In this document: positions 1 to 7,291 of the stretch, piece by piece | How the letters are laid out: each line of letters starts with the position of its first letter | Numbering within the stretch: position 1 is the stretch's first letter | Origin: REEB95 sp035632395 | GTDB lineage: Bacteria; Pseudomonadota; Alphaproteobacteria; ATCC43930; CGMCC-115725 | Length of the DNA stretch: 15,515 bases | Direction of reading: 5' to 3' | Assembly (NCBI GenBank): GCA_035632395.1 | Contig: DASQGX010000024.1 | Coordinates: 1-15,515, forward strand | Made by a program: the position numbers and the translations under genes | The notes under the pieces: generated by a model | Databases searched by the model: none | Told to the model about the DNA's origin: nothing | The model's input: the letters and a program-made list of their open reading frames with translations, nothing else

Positions 1-1024
1 CCACGCGATCGAGTGTGAGCTTGTCGGCGAGTTCGTCGATCGTCGCCGCGGTGATTGCCGGATACATTGACGGCATGAACAGTGTCAGGGCTTTCGCGTC
101 GGTGATCGCATAGGCGATCTGGCCTGGCTGCTGCGCGATCAGGCGGCCCCAGATGGCGTAGCGCTTGGGCCATAGATCCTCGCCCTCGTCGTAGAAACGC
201 CGCGCGTCGCGGTTGACGACGATGCTGAACGGAATCGCGTCGAGACGGGTGACGATGCCCCCGTCGAATTTCGGCGCACGCGCATCGATCGCAACCGCGT
301 GGCATTGTATCGGATCGCCGACCGGCATCGCGCCCTGGTTGAGCAGATTGCGCAGAACCCGGCCTTTCGCATAGGGCGTACCGCGAATCAGGAAATTGTC
401 GGCGGCGGCGCCCCAATATTGCTTGAGCCATTCGATATTGGCCTGAAAGCCGCCCGCCGCCACCACGGCCGACTTGGCGCGCAACGTCAGGCTTTCGCCG
501 GCCGACGCAACTTCGACCGAATCGACTGCGCCATTGCGCAGGCGCACATCCCGGACCTCTGTATCATAGCGGATGACGACGCCGAGCCGCTCGGCCATCC
601 GGTAATAGGCGTTGAGCAAGGCCTTGCCGCCACCGAGGAAGAATGCGTTGGTGCGCGACAGGCTGAGAGTCCCGGTGAGTGACGGCTGGAAGCGGACGCC
701 GTGGCTCGCCATCCACGCCAGCGCCGGCGCCGATTCGCGGACGGCCAGCCGCGCCAGCACCTCGTCGGTTGCACCGCCGGTGACCCGTAGCAGGTCGTCC
801 CAATACTCGTCTTCGAGGTAAGCTTCGGTCAGGGTCGCGGTCGGCGCGGCATGCATGATCCGGAAATTGCGCGTATGCCGGCTGTTGCCGCCGCGGAACG
901 CGCGCGGCGCATGCTCGACCAGCACAACGCTGGCGCCGGCTTCACGGGCGGCGATCGCGGCGCACAGCGCTGCATTGCCGCCGCCCGCTACCAGCACGTC
1001 GTACGACCCCGCCAGACTGGTCAT
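1..1024 (-). CDS. tcuA: FAD-dependent tricarballylate dehydrogenase-like protein (TcuA family), 3' end cut by window edge
   Basis: The family belongs to the succinate dehydrogenase/fumarate reductase flavoprotein group. TcuA oxidises tricarballylate to cis-aconitate in the cytoplasm with FAD. The 341 visible codons show an N-terminal FAD-binding Rossmann motif (VAGGGNAAL, residues 12-20), the TcuA-like segment GGNSRHTRN (45-53), GGGKALLNAYYR (131-142) and VNRDARRFYDEGED (270-283). Family members are about 460 residues, so roughly the last quarter, including part of the catalytic region, lies outside the window. The ATG is fixed on the upstream side by an in-frame TGA four codons before it. 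The gene follows nadC by 69 bases in the same direction and may be co-transcribed with the NAD genes. The family assignment is good. The true substrate (tricarballylate or another dicarboxylate-like acid) is inferred, and no tcuB or tcuC partner is visible here. Confidence 0.82.
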   Translation of the reverse strand, partial: MTSLAGSYDVLVAGGGNAALCAAIAAREAGASVVLVEHAPRAFRGGNSRHTRNFRIMHAAPTATLTEAYLEDEYWDDLLRVTGGATDEVLARLAVRESAPALAWMASHGVRFQPSLTGTLSLSRTNAFFLGGGKALLNAYYRMAERLGVVIRYDTEVRDVRLRNGAVDSVEVASAGESLTLRAKSAVVAAGGFQANIEWLKQYWGAAADNFLIRGTPYAKGRVLRNLLNQGAMPVGDPIQCHAVAIDARAPKFDGGIVTRLDAIPFSIVVNRDARRFYDEGEDLWPKRYAIWGRLIAQQPGQIAYAITDAKALTLFMPSMYPAITAATIDELADKLTLDRV

Positions 1025-1093
1025 CGCCCGCGATCAAACGGCGAAAACCGGCTACACCGCAAGCGCTACCATTGGACACCGGCGGCGCCGGGC

Positions 1094-1942
1094 CTAGCGC
1101 CAGTCGAGTCCGATGTCGAGCGCCGTGACGCTATGGGTGAGCCAGCCGCTCGACAGAAGATCGACACCTGTGGCCGCGACGGCGGGCGCTGTCTCCGGCG
1201 TGATGCGACCCGACGCCTCTGTGACAAGCCGGCCGCCAACAAGGGCGACGGCGCGCCGCAAATCGTCGGGGCTCATATTGTCGAGCAGCACGGCGTCGAC
1301 TTTGAGCTGCAGCGCCTCGTCGAGCTGCTGCAGCGTATCGACTTCGAGCTCGATCTTGACCAAATGGCCGATGGCTGCACGGGCGCGCGCCACCGCCGCA
1401 GCGAGACTGCCGGCCGCGGCAATATGATTGTCCTTGATGAGCACGCCGTCATCGAGACCGAAGCGATGGTTGAAGCCGCCGCCGACGCGCACCGCATATT
1501 TCTGCAAGGCGCGTAGGCCCGGCATAGTCTTGCGGGTACAGACCAAGCGCGCGCGATGACCTTTGATTGACTGGACGATCGCCGATGCTGCCGACGCGAT
1601 GCCGCTGAGGTGGCAAATGAAATTGAGCGCGACGCGCTCGGCGGTCAGGATGCCGCGCGTCGGACCGGTGATTGTCGCGATGGTTTCGCCGGCGGTAATG
1701 GCGTTGCCGTCGGGCCGCAGGATTTCGATTTTGAGCGCCGGCTCGATCAGCCGAAACGCAATCGCCGCACAGTCAAGTCCGGCGACAACGCCGGCTTTCC
1801 GCGCGACGAGCGCTGTCGCTGCGCGCATATCAACCGGCACGATCGCATCTGTTGTGATATCGCCGGCGCGGCCGAGATCCTCGAGGAGCGCTGCGCAGAC
1901 CAGCGGCTCGATCATGATGGCCGGCAGCGGCGGCACGGTCAT
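1094..1942 (-). CDS. nadC: Nicotinate-nucleotide pyrophosphorylase (quinolinate phosphoribosyltransferase)
   Basis: This enzyme converts quinolinate and PRPP to nicotinate mononucleotide, CO2 and pyrophosphate, the third step of de novo NAD synthesis, in the cytoplasm. The 282-residue length is normal for the family. The type II PRTase signature is complete: CTRKTMPGLR (135-144), VRVGGGFNHRFGLDDGVLIKDNHI with R152, H159-R160 and K170, the acidic residues E200 (IELEVDT) and D221 (LLDNM), and the C-terminal phosphate loop EASGRI (242-247) followed by DLLSSGWLTHS (261-271). The start ATG lies 3 bases after the nadB stop, so translation is probably coupled to nadB. Nothing looks damaged. Confidence 0.97.
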   Translation of the reverse strand: MTVPPLPAIMIEPLVCAALLEDLGRAGDITTDAIVPVDMRAATALVARKAGVVAGLDCAAIAFRLIEPALKIEILRPDGNAITAGETIATITGPTRGILTAERVALNFICHLSGIASAASAIVQSIKGHRARLVCTRKTMPGLRALQKYAVRVGGGFNHRFGLDDGVLIKDNHIAAAGSLAAAVARARAAIGHLVKIELEVDTLQQLDEALQLKVDAVLLDNMSPDDLRRAVALVGGRLVTEASGRITPETAPAVAATGVDLLSSGWLTHSVTALDIGLDWR

Positions 1943-1945
1943 GGT

Positions 1946-3487
1946 CTAGGCTCCGACCGCGACACGCTTGTCCTCGACGTCGAGCAGGCTTTTCACATCG
2001 ACGAGGCGTAGCTGCGAGCGGCGCGCGCCGGCAAAAGAATGCTCGGGGAAGTCGGTGCGCGCATGACTGCCGCGGCTCTCCTCCCGCTGCAACGCCGCCG
2101 CCGCGACGAACAGACCGACGAGGGCCGGATCAGCCTCCGCACCAATGCCGAACGCGAGCGGCGCCAACGCTTCCAGCGCTGCGTTCAGCCCGTCGCGATC
2201 GCGCAACACGCCAACGTGCTGTGCCATGATTCCGCGAACGCCGTCAGCCCGCGACGCCGGCGGCAGGGACGGCACAATAGCCGGCCGCGTCGGCCGTGGC
2301 GTTGCCCCGCCGACCGAATCCGCAACCGTCCGGCCGACAACGCAGGCTTCGAGCAGCGAATTGCTGGCGAGGCGATTCGCACCGTGCAGGCCGGTGGCAG
2401 CGGCTTCGCCGACCGCCCAGAGGCCAGCAAGTGAACTGTGTCCGGTCGCGTCAACCGCGATACCGCCCATGTGATAATGCGCCGACGCGCGCACCGGAAT
2501 TGGATCGATCGCGGGATCGATGGCAGCGGCCCGACACGCAGCCGCGACGCCCGGAAACCGTTCGGCGAACCGGCCGCCAAGCGCGCGCCGTGCATCGAGA
2601 AACACGCGACGGCCGGCCGCGGTTTCGCGCCACACCGCGCGCGCAACGATGTCGCGCGGCTCGAGTTCGGCCCGTGGGTAATCGGCCATGATCCGGCGGC
2701 CGGCCGCGTCGACCAGCAACGCACCCTCGCCGCGTACCGCTTCGCTGACTAGCGGCATCGGATCTTGACCGGCGGCCAGCGCGGTTGGATGGAACTGGAC
2801 GAATTCCATATCCGCGAGCGCCGCGCCCGCCCGGGCGGCAAGCGCCAGACCCTGTCCAATCGCCGTCAGCGGATTGGTGGTCTCGCGGTACAGGCCGCCG
2901 ATACCGCCGGTGGCAATCACGACGCGGGCCGTCGGCAGCAGAATGGGCTTGTCATCGGCCGCCGCGAGCACGCCAACGATCGCGCCGTCTTCGACGATCA
3001 GCCGCCGCGCCTCGACTCCCTCGAGTACGGTGACCGATGGCGTTCGCTGGACCGCTTGCACCAGCGCCATCGTGATCGCCCGGCCAGTGCCGTCGCCGGC
3101 AGCATGAACGATGCGGCGGCGGCCGTGGCCGGCTTCGAGGCCGAGCCTATAGCGCCCATCCGGCGCGCGGTCGAATGCGGCGCCGTGGCGAGCCAGTTCG
3201 GCCAGCGCCGCCGGACCGGAAGCGGTAATGCGTTCGACCGTACCGGCGTCACACAACCCGTCGCCGGCGGCCATCGTATCGGCAGCATGGCGTGCAGGAT
3301 CGTCGTCCTCCCCGAGGGCGACGGCGATGCCGCCTTGCGCCCAGGCGCTGGCACAGCCTGAGCCGAGCGGCGCCTTAGCCAGGACGATGACGGGCTCCGG
3401 CGCGAGATACAGCGCCGTCATCAGACCGGCGATACCGGCGCCGATAACGACCGGACAGCCCGCGGCAACCGTTGGGCTCGCGGCCAT
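1946..3487 (-). CDS. nadB: L-aspartate oxidase
   Basis: The enzyme oxidises L-aspartate to iminoaspartate using FAD, feeding quinolinate synthase; it is cytoplasmic. The 513-residue protein starts with a dinucleotide-binding motif (VVIGAGIAGL, 13-22), followed by the conserved GGIAVAL (52-58), the flavin segment ATGGIGGLYRETTNP (192-206), MEFVQFHPTAL (227-237), the active-site loop SEAVRGEGALLVD (248-260, R252), RDIVARA (278-284), HYHMGGIAVD (337-346) and HGANRLASNSLLEA (368-381). These are the hallmarks that separate NadB from the respiratory SdhA proteins. The last ~100 residues form the usual helical tail. The start ATG lies 5 bases after the nadA stop, and the stop lies 3 bases before nadC. 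The tight spacing indicates one nadA-nadB-nadC transcript. Confidence 0.96.
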   Translation of the reverse strand: MAASPTVAAGCPVVIGAGIAGLMTALYLAPEPVIVLAKAPLGSGCASAWAQGGIAVALGEDDDPARHAADTMAAGDGLCDAGTVERITASGPAALAELARHGAAFDRAPDGRYRLGLEAGHGRRRIVHAAGDGTGRAITMALVQAVQRTPSVTVLEGVEARRLIVEDGAIVGVLAAADDKPILLPTARVVIATGGIGGLYRETTNPLTAIGQGLALAARAGAALADMEFVQFHPTALAAGQDPMPLVSEAVRGEGALLVDAAGRRIMADYPRAELEPRDIVARAVWRETAAGRRVFLDARRALGGRFAERFPGVAAACRAAAIDPAIDPIPVRASAHYHMGGIAVDATGHSSLAGLWAVGEAAATGLHGANRLASNSLLEACVVGRTVADSVGGATPRPTRPAIVPSLPPASRADGVRGIMAQHVGVLRDRDGLNAALEALAPLAFGIGAEADPALVGLFVAAAALQREESRGSHARTDFPEHSFAGARRSQLRLVDVKSLLDVEDKRVAVGA

Positions 3488-3492
3488 GGGCG

Positions 3493-4464
3493 TTATACCG
3501 CCAACATGCGCTCGACGGCCCGCCGCGCCGGTATGGCGATAGCCGGATCGATCGTCACCTCATGCGTCAGGTTTTCGAGCGCGTGCCGGATGTTGGACAA
3601 GGTGATGCGTTTCATATGCGGGCAAAGATTACACGGCCGCACGAAGGCGGTTTCCGGATGCTCGAGCGCGACATTGTCGCTCATCGAGCATTCGGTCAGC
3701 AGCACGACGCGCGCCGGATGCTTGGTTGCGACGTAATTGGACATGGCCGCCGTCGAGCCCGCAAAGTCCGCGGCGGCGACCACGTCCGGCGGACATTCCG
3801 GATGCGCCAGCACGACGATGTCGGGATGCTCGGCGCGCAGCGAATGGATCTCAGCGGCGGTGAAGCGCTCGTGCACCTCGCAGTGGCCGTGCCAGGCGAC
3901 GATCTCGACCTCGGTTTCGGCCGCGACGTTGCGCGCGAGATATTCGTCGGGCAGCATGATGACGCACGGCACGCCGAGAGATTCGACGACGCGTTTGGCG
4001 TTCCCCGACGTGCAACAGATGTCGGACTCGGCCTTCACGGCGGCCGAGGTGTTGACGTAGCTGACTACCGGTACGCCGGGATAATGCTGGCGTAGCAGCC
4101 GCACGTCGTCCGCCGTAATCGATTCCGCCAACGAGCACCCTGCCTGACGATCAGGGATCAGCACCGTCTTGTCGGGATTGAGGAGCTTGGCGGTCTCGGC
4201 CATGAACTGCACGCCGGCGAGTACGATGACCCGCGCCGACGTCTTGGCAGCCTCGCGTGCCAAGACCAAGCTGTCGCCAGTGATGTCGGCGACACAGCGA
4301 TAGATCTCGGGTGTCTGGTAATTGTGCGCCAGAATCACGGCGTCACGTTCGCGCTTCAACGCCAGGATCGCCGCAATGTCGTCGGCGAAAACCGGCCATT
4401 CGATCGGCGGAACAACCTGGCGAACCCGTTCGTAAAGCCGTTCGAGTGCTATCGTATCAGGCAT
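3493..4464 (-). CDS. nadA: Quinolinate synthase (4Fe-4S enzyme)
   Basis: NadA condenses iminoaspartate with dihydroxyacetone phosphate to give quinolinate. The 323-residue protein has three homologous domains around one labile 4Fe-4S cluster. By position against the E. coli enzyme the cluster ligands should be C110 (RQAGCSLAES), C195 (WHGHCEVHE) and C281 (CNLCPHMK). Substrate residues are visible in LAHNYQ (45-50), YVNTSAAVKAESD (136-148), CCTSGNA (150-156) and HPECPP (221-226). It is first in the minus-strand nad operon. The ATG has only a weak AGAG-type ribosome site, because the five bases before the start abut inverted repeat 1 (4469-4485). This suggests that a bound regulator would block transcription start or ribosome access here. 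I found no convincing -35/-10 pair for this gene. Confidence 0.97.
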   Translation of the reverse strand: MPDTIALERLYERVRQVVPPIEWPVFADDIAAILALKRERDAVILAHNYQTPEIYRCVADITGDSLVLAREAAKTSARVIVLAGVQFMAETAKLLNPDKTVLIPDRQAGCSLAESITADDVRLLRQHYPGVPVVSYVNTSAAVKAESDICCTSGNAKRVVESLGVPCVIMLPDEYLARNVAAETEVEIVAWHGHCEVHERFTAAEIHSLRAEHPDIVVLAHPECPPDVVAAADFAGSTAAMSNYVATKHPARVVLLTECSMSDNVALEHPETAFVRPCNLCPHMKRITLSNIRHALENLTHEVTIDPAIAIPARRAVERMLAV

Positions 4465-4468
4465 CGTT

Positions 4469-4485
4469 ATACTCTATTTGAGCAT
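4469..4485. promoter_or_regulatory. Probable NadQ operator, site 1 (next to the nadA start)
   Basis: The inverted repeat ATACTC-TATTT-GAGCAT has one mismatch between the arms and sits 4 bases upstream of the nadA ATG, inside the only AT-rich part of this region. A diverged copy with the same spacing lies 62 bases away. The position in the nadA-nadQ gap and the palindromic form fit a NadQ box. Binding itself is inferred; NadQ operators are known to me as a regulon prediction in alphaproteobacteria and I cannot check the published consensus here. Confidence 0.68.
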
Positions 4486-4530
4486 TTCAAGGCGCAAAGA
4501 AAACGGGCGCGGGCGCCCTGCGAACGACTT

Positions 4531-4547
4531 ATGCTATGATTGACTAT
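4531..4547. promoter_or_regulatory. Probable NadQ operator, site 2 (over the nadQ -10 region)
   Basis: The sequence ATGCTA-TGATT-GACTAT matches the pattern ATRCTC-N5-GAGYAT drawn from site 1 at 10 of 12 arm positions, with one deviation per arm. Its right arm overlaps the first bases of the TATAAT box at 4545-4550. A repressor bound here would block nadQ transcription, that is autoregulation. It is weaker than site 1. Confidence 0.55.
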
Positions 4548-4550
4548 AAT
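4545..4550 (+). promoter_or_regulatory. Probable -10 box of nadQ
   Basis: A perfect TATAAT lies 27 bases upstream of the nadQ GTG codon, which would leave a leader of about 20 bases containing the ribosome site. The -35 region at 16-18 bases spacing (around 4522-4528) is a poor match to TTGACA, so the promoter may be weak or need help. The overlap with operator site 2 supports its being real. Confidence 0.5.
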
Positions 4551-4576
4551 GGCTGTCAAGACGAGGTGGATGCGGG

Positions 4577-5545
4577 GTGACGGCGACAATCCGAGGCGAT
4601 AACGGCAGCGAGCACCCGCCGTTATTGGCGCGGGGCACGCTGGCGGTCGAGCTGACCGCGGTGATCGTCGCCGTGACGGCAGACGAGCCGCGCGTGCTTA
4701 CCTTGCACAACGGTGAGGCCCTGCCCTCGGGTCCTCTGCAATCGCGCCACCACACCTTGCAGAGCGGCGTGCGCTCGTGGGTCGAGGACCAGACCGATCA
4801 CGCGCTCGGATACGTCGAGCAACTCTACACCTTCGCCGACCGCGAGCGTACGCGCGAGGAGGCCGTCGACCGCCGGATCTCCATTAGCTATCTCGGCCTG
4901 ACGCGCGAGCGTAGCGACGGCGATGCCGCGTCCGCGACGTGGCACAATTGGTATCAATATTTTCCGTGGGAGGATTGGCGCCAAGGTGCGCCGCCCATGA
5001 TCGCCGGCACGATCCTGCCGCGATTGCGTCCATGGGCGCGGCAAGGTACGCCGCCGCTGGCGCGCGAGCGGCGCGAACGCATCGACGTGGCCTTTGGCGC
5101 CAAGCCGCATGGCTGGAACGAGGAGTTCGTGCTGCAGCGTTACGAGCTCCTATGGGAAGCCGGCATCGTACCCGAAGCCCGCGACGATTCCGGCAAGACC
5201 GATGTAACTGCCGGAACGCCGATGATGCACGATCACCGCCGGATCCTGGCTACCGGCATCGCCCGGCTGCGCGCCAAGATCAAATACCGGCCGGTGGTCT
5301 TCGAATTGATGCCCGCGAGCTTCACGCTCTTTCAACTGCAGCGCGCGGTCGAAGCCCTCGCCGGCCAGCGGCTGCACAAGCAGAATTTCCGCCGCCTGAT
5401 CGAGCAGCAGGGCCTGGTCGAGGAGACTGGAAAGGTCGCTACCGCGACCGGCGGCCGGCCGGCGAAGCTGTTCCGCTTCCGCCGCGCGGTGATGGTCGAG
5501 CGCACGGCTGCCGGCACGAAGCTGCCACTCTATCGTTCGGGCTGA
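4577..5545 (+). CDS. nadQ: NUDIX-like/winged-helix transcriptional regulator of NAD synthesis, NadQ type (COG4111)
   Basis: This 322-residue protein has an N-terminal NUDIX-like fold (about 20-150) and a C-terminal winged helix (about 236-305). The latter carries the NrtR-like signature: FTLFQLQRAVEAL (249-261), HKQNFRRLIEQQGLVEETG (267-285) and GRPAKLFRF (293-301). The segment that should be a NUDIX box (LQSGVRSWVEDQTDHALGYV, 61-80) lacks the REXXEE core, so it is probably a ligand sensor and not a hydrolase. NadQ is the name used for this family in alphaproteobacteria, where it is predicted to control nadABC. The divergent position next to nadA and the two inverted repeats agree. The GTG start is chosen because GAGGTGG (4565-4569 plus preceding bases) sits 7 bases upstream; an ATG at 4570 is out of frame. 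The effector, perhaps NAD or a precursor, is not readable from sequence. Confidence 0.85.
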   Translation: MTATIRGDNGSEHPPLLARGTLAVELTAVIVAVTADEPRVLTLHNGEALPSGPLQSRHHTLQSGVRSWVEDQTDHALGYVEQLYTFADRERTREEAVDRRISISYLGLTRERSDGDAASATWHNWYQYFPWEDWRQGAPPMIAGTILPRLRPWARQGTPPLARERRERIDVAFGAKPHGWNEEFVLQRYELLWEAGIVPEARDDSGKTDVTAGTPMMHDHRRILATGIARLRAKIKYRPVVFELMPASFTLFQLQRAVEALAGQRLHKQNFRRLIEQQGLVEETGKVATATGGRPAKLFRFRRAVMVERTAAGTKLPLYRSG

Positions 5546-5555
5546 CGTTTCGGCC

Positions 5556-5570
5556 TTAACCTGTCGTTAG
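5556..5570 (+). promoter_or_regulatory. CtrA-like binding site upstream of the glycan cluster
   Basis: TTAA-CCTGTCG-TTAG matches the alphaproteobacterial CtrA consensus TTAA-N7-TTAA with one mismatch. It lies 165 bases upstream of the flippase start and 11 bases after the nadQ stop. AT-rich words are rare in this GC-rich DNA, which makes the match more notable, but CtrA binding is only an inference. Confidence 0.35.
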
Positions 5571-5594
5571 CCCTAAAATGCCGAGCGATATTCG

Positions 5595-5609
5595 CGGCGC
5601 AACGCGCCG
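5595..5609. terminator. GC-rich hairpin after nadQ (possible terminator)
   Basis: CGGCGC-AAC-GCGCCG forms a perfect 6-bp stem with a 3-base loop, 50 bases after the nadQ stop. There is no T-tract after it, so it is not a classical intrinsic terminator. It may stabilise the 3' end or assist Rho-dependent ending, or it may be a chance feature of GC-rich DNA. Confidence 0.3.
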
Positions 5610-5625
5610 GAATCGCCGGAACGCA

Positions 5626-5633
5626 TTAACCAT
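5626..5633 (+). promoter_or_regulatory. CtrA half-site motif TTAACCAT
   Basis: TTAACCAT is a half-site word linked to CtrA promoters in Caulobacter and relatives. It lies 102 bases upstream of the flippase ATG and 56 bases after the CtrA-like full site. The same 11-base word CATTAACCATG recurs at 8512-8522. Function is inferred. Confidence 0.3.
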
Positions 5634-5734
5634 GCGCGGCGCAGCAAACCGCGGCCAATAACGCCAAATTTACGCACCGCCGCTTAAGGTTTCCGCGACG
5701 CGCGCGGTGGCGCGCACGGAATTCTCTTCGCGCG

Positions 5735-7291
5735 ATGGTCAACACCCTGGACAGTGATAGCGACAGCGGCAGCGGTGCCACCACCGCCGCAACAGGCTCA
5801 CTCGCCGCCAAGACCGTACGTGGCGCCAGCTGGATGGTGACCTGGCGGTTTCTCACCCGCACCCTCGGCGCGCTCAGCACCTTCGTGCTCGCGCGATTGC
5901 TGTCGCCGATGGATTTCGGCCTTGTCGCGCTTGCCGGTGCCTTCGCCCGCGCAATCGACGCCATGGCCACGCTCGGCATACAGGACGTGATGCTGCGCGA
6001 AAAGCAGCCCGATGAAGTCTATTACAGCACCGGCTTCACCATCGGCCTCATCCGCACCGGTATCGCCGGCCTGATCATCGTTGCCGCCGCCTATCCCGTC
6101 GGCCGCTTTTTCGGCGACGAGCGGCTGGGCCTGATCCTTCTGATCCTCGGCCCCCTGCTCGTGCTCGAGAGCTGCGAGAATGTCGGCACGCTCGAGTTCC
6201 GCCGCCACTTCCGCTTCGACCGCGATTTCATTCTCTTCGTCGTGCCGCGCGTCGCCTCGGTCGCCGTGACCATCGGCGCCGCCGTCGCCACCCACAGTTA
6301 CTGGTCGCTGGTCGCCGGCATCGTCGTGCTGCGCGTCACGCGCGTCGTGCTCAGCTATGCCATGCACCCGTTCCGCCCGCGCCTGACGCTGGTTGCGTGG
6401 CGGCGCATGCTCGGCATGTCGTCATGGATCTGGGGCACGAGCGTTGCCGGCTTCGCGCGCGAGCGCTCGGACTCATTCATCCTCGGCCGGCTGATGAACA
6501 CCAGCGCCGTCGGCTTGTTCTCGGCATCGCTCGAAGTCGCGCTGCTGCCGATCAGCGAGTTCGTCGAACCAGTGGGTCGCGCTTTATACGCCGGACTGTC
6601 GGCGATCCATCACAGCGGCCAGGGTTCGTCCGACACACTGGCGAAGGCAATGAGCGCGACTTTGTGCATCGTCCTGCCGGCCGGCGTCGGCATCTCGCTG
6701 GTGGCTGCGCCGCTTATTCGCGTCACATTGGGTGCAACGTGGCTCGCCGGCGTGCCGCTGGTGGCGATCATGGGCCCGTTCGCTGCGTTCTCGGTGATCA
6801 CCAACATTGGCGCGCTCGGCGTGATGGCGGTCGGCAATCCGAAGATCACCACGTTCACGACCGCCGCCATGGCGCTGCTGCGCGTGCCCATGCTCCTGGC
6901 CGGCGTGATCTTCGGCGGATTGGCGGGTTTGGCCTGGGCTATGGGCATTGCCCTGGGGCTCGAAGCCGCGATTTATCTTTTCGTGCTCGGACGCGTCACC
7001 GGATTCCGCATCGGCGTACTGATGCGCGAAAGCTGGCGCTGCGCGCTGGCGACCGCCGGCATGGCGCTGATCCTGGGCTCGCTTGGCCTCGCGTGGAGTC
7101 CAGCCGCCGTTACGATTTCTGGCGCGCTGGCGCAGTTGGGCGTCGCCGCCATTGCTGGTGCCGGTATTTATGCCGTGCTGCTCATCGCGTTGTGGGCAGT
7201 CACAGGCTGCGCGGAAGGTCCGGAGGCAACGCTGGTGCGCGCCATTGCGCGGCGCCTGCCGCTTCCAGCCTTCGGACGACGGGCTACATGA
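5735..7291 (+). CDS. Wzx-type oligosaccharide/lipopolysaccharide flippase (MOP superfamily)
   Basis: This 518-residue inner-membrane protein has about 12-14 hydrophobic helices between residue 30 and 495, after a polar Asp/Ser/Gly/Thr-rich N-terminus of about 22 residues. Family signs are VRGASWMV (28-35), the loop LARLLSPMDFGLVALA (52-67), LESCENVGTLEFRRHFRFDRDF (144-165) and HPFRPRLTL (211-219), typical of the ExoT/Wzx flippases that move lipid-linked glycans across the inner membrane. It is the first gene of the plus-strand cluster, and its TGA overlaps the ATG of the deacetylase gene (ATGA). The start ATG has no clear ribosome site; no better upstream start is seen. The transported substrate is unknown because no glycosyltransferase lies in the window. 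Confidence 0.88.
   Translation: MVNTLDSDSDSGSGATTAATGSLAAKTVRGASWMVTWRFLTRTLGALSTFVLARLLSPMDFGLVALAGAFARAIDAMATLGIQDVMLREKQPDEVYYSTGFTIGLIRTGIAGLIIVAAAYPVGRFFGDERLGLILLILGPLLVLESCENVGTLEFRRHFRFDRDFILFVVPRVASVAVTIGAAVATHSYWSLVAGIVVLRVTRVVLSYAMHPFRPRLTLVAWRRMLGMSSWIWGTSVAGFARERSDSFILGRLMNTSAVGLFSASLEVALLPISEFVEPVGRALYAGLSAIHHSGQGSSDTLAKAMSATLCIVLPAGVGISLVAAPLIRVTLGATWLAGVPLVAIMGPFAAFSVITNIGALGVMAVGNPKITTFTTAAMALLRVPMLLAGVIFGGLAGLAWAMGIALGLEAAIYLFVLGRVTGFRIGVLMRESWRCALATAGMALILGSLGLAWSPAAVTISGALAQLGVAAIAGAGIYAVLLIALWAVTGCAEGPEATLVRAIARRLPLPAFGRRAT

Noticed and set aside
1610..3361. Several plus-strand frames of 100-200 codons opposite nadB and nadC
   Set aside because: They are Arg/Ala/Pro-rich shadows of well-recognised minus-strand genes.
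4466..4490. TTGAAA and TATAAC on the minus strand as a nadA promoter
   Set aside because: The spacing is only 13 bases and the -10-like word would end 1 base before the start codon, so it cannot serve as a normal promoter.
6397..7287. Long open plus-strand frame ahead of the deacetylase gene, suggesting an N-terminal extension
   Set aside because: It overlaps the whole second half of the flippase gene in another frame, and its translation is rich in Arg, Ala, Gly and His with no domain. The ATGA overlap gives a natural start at 7288.
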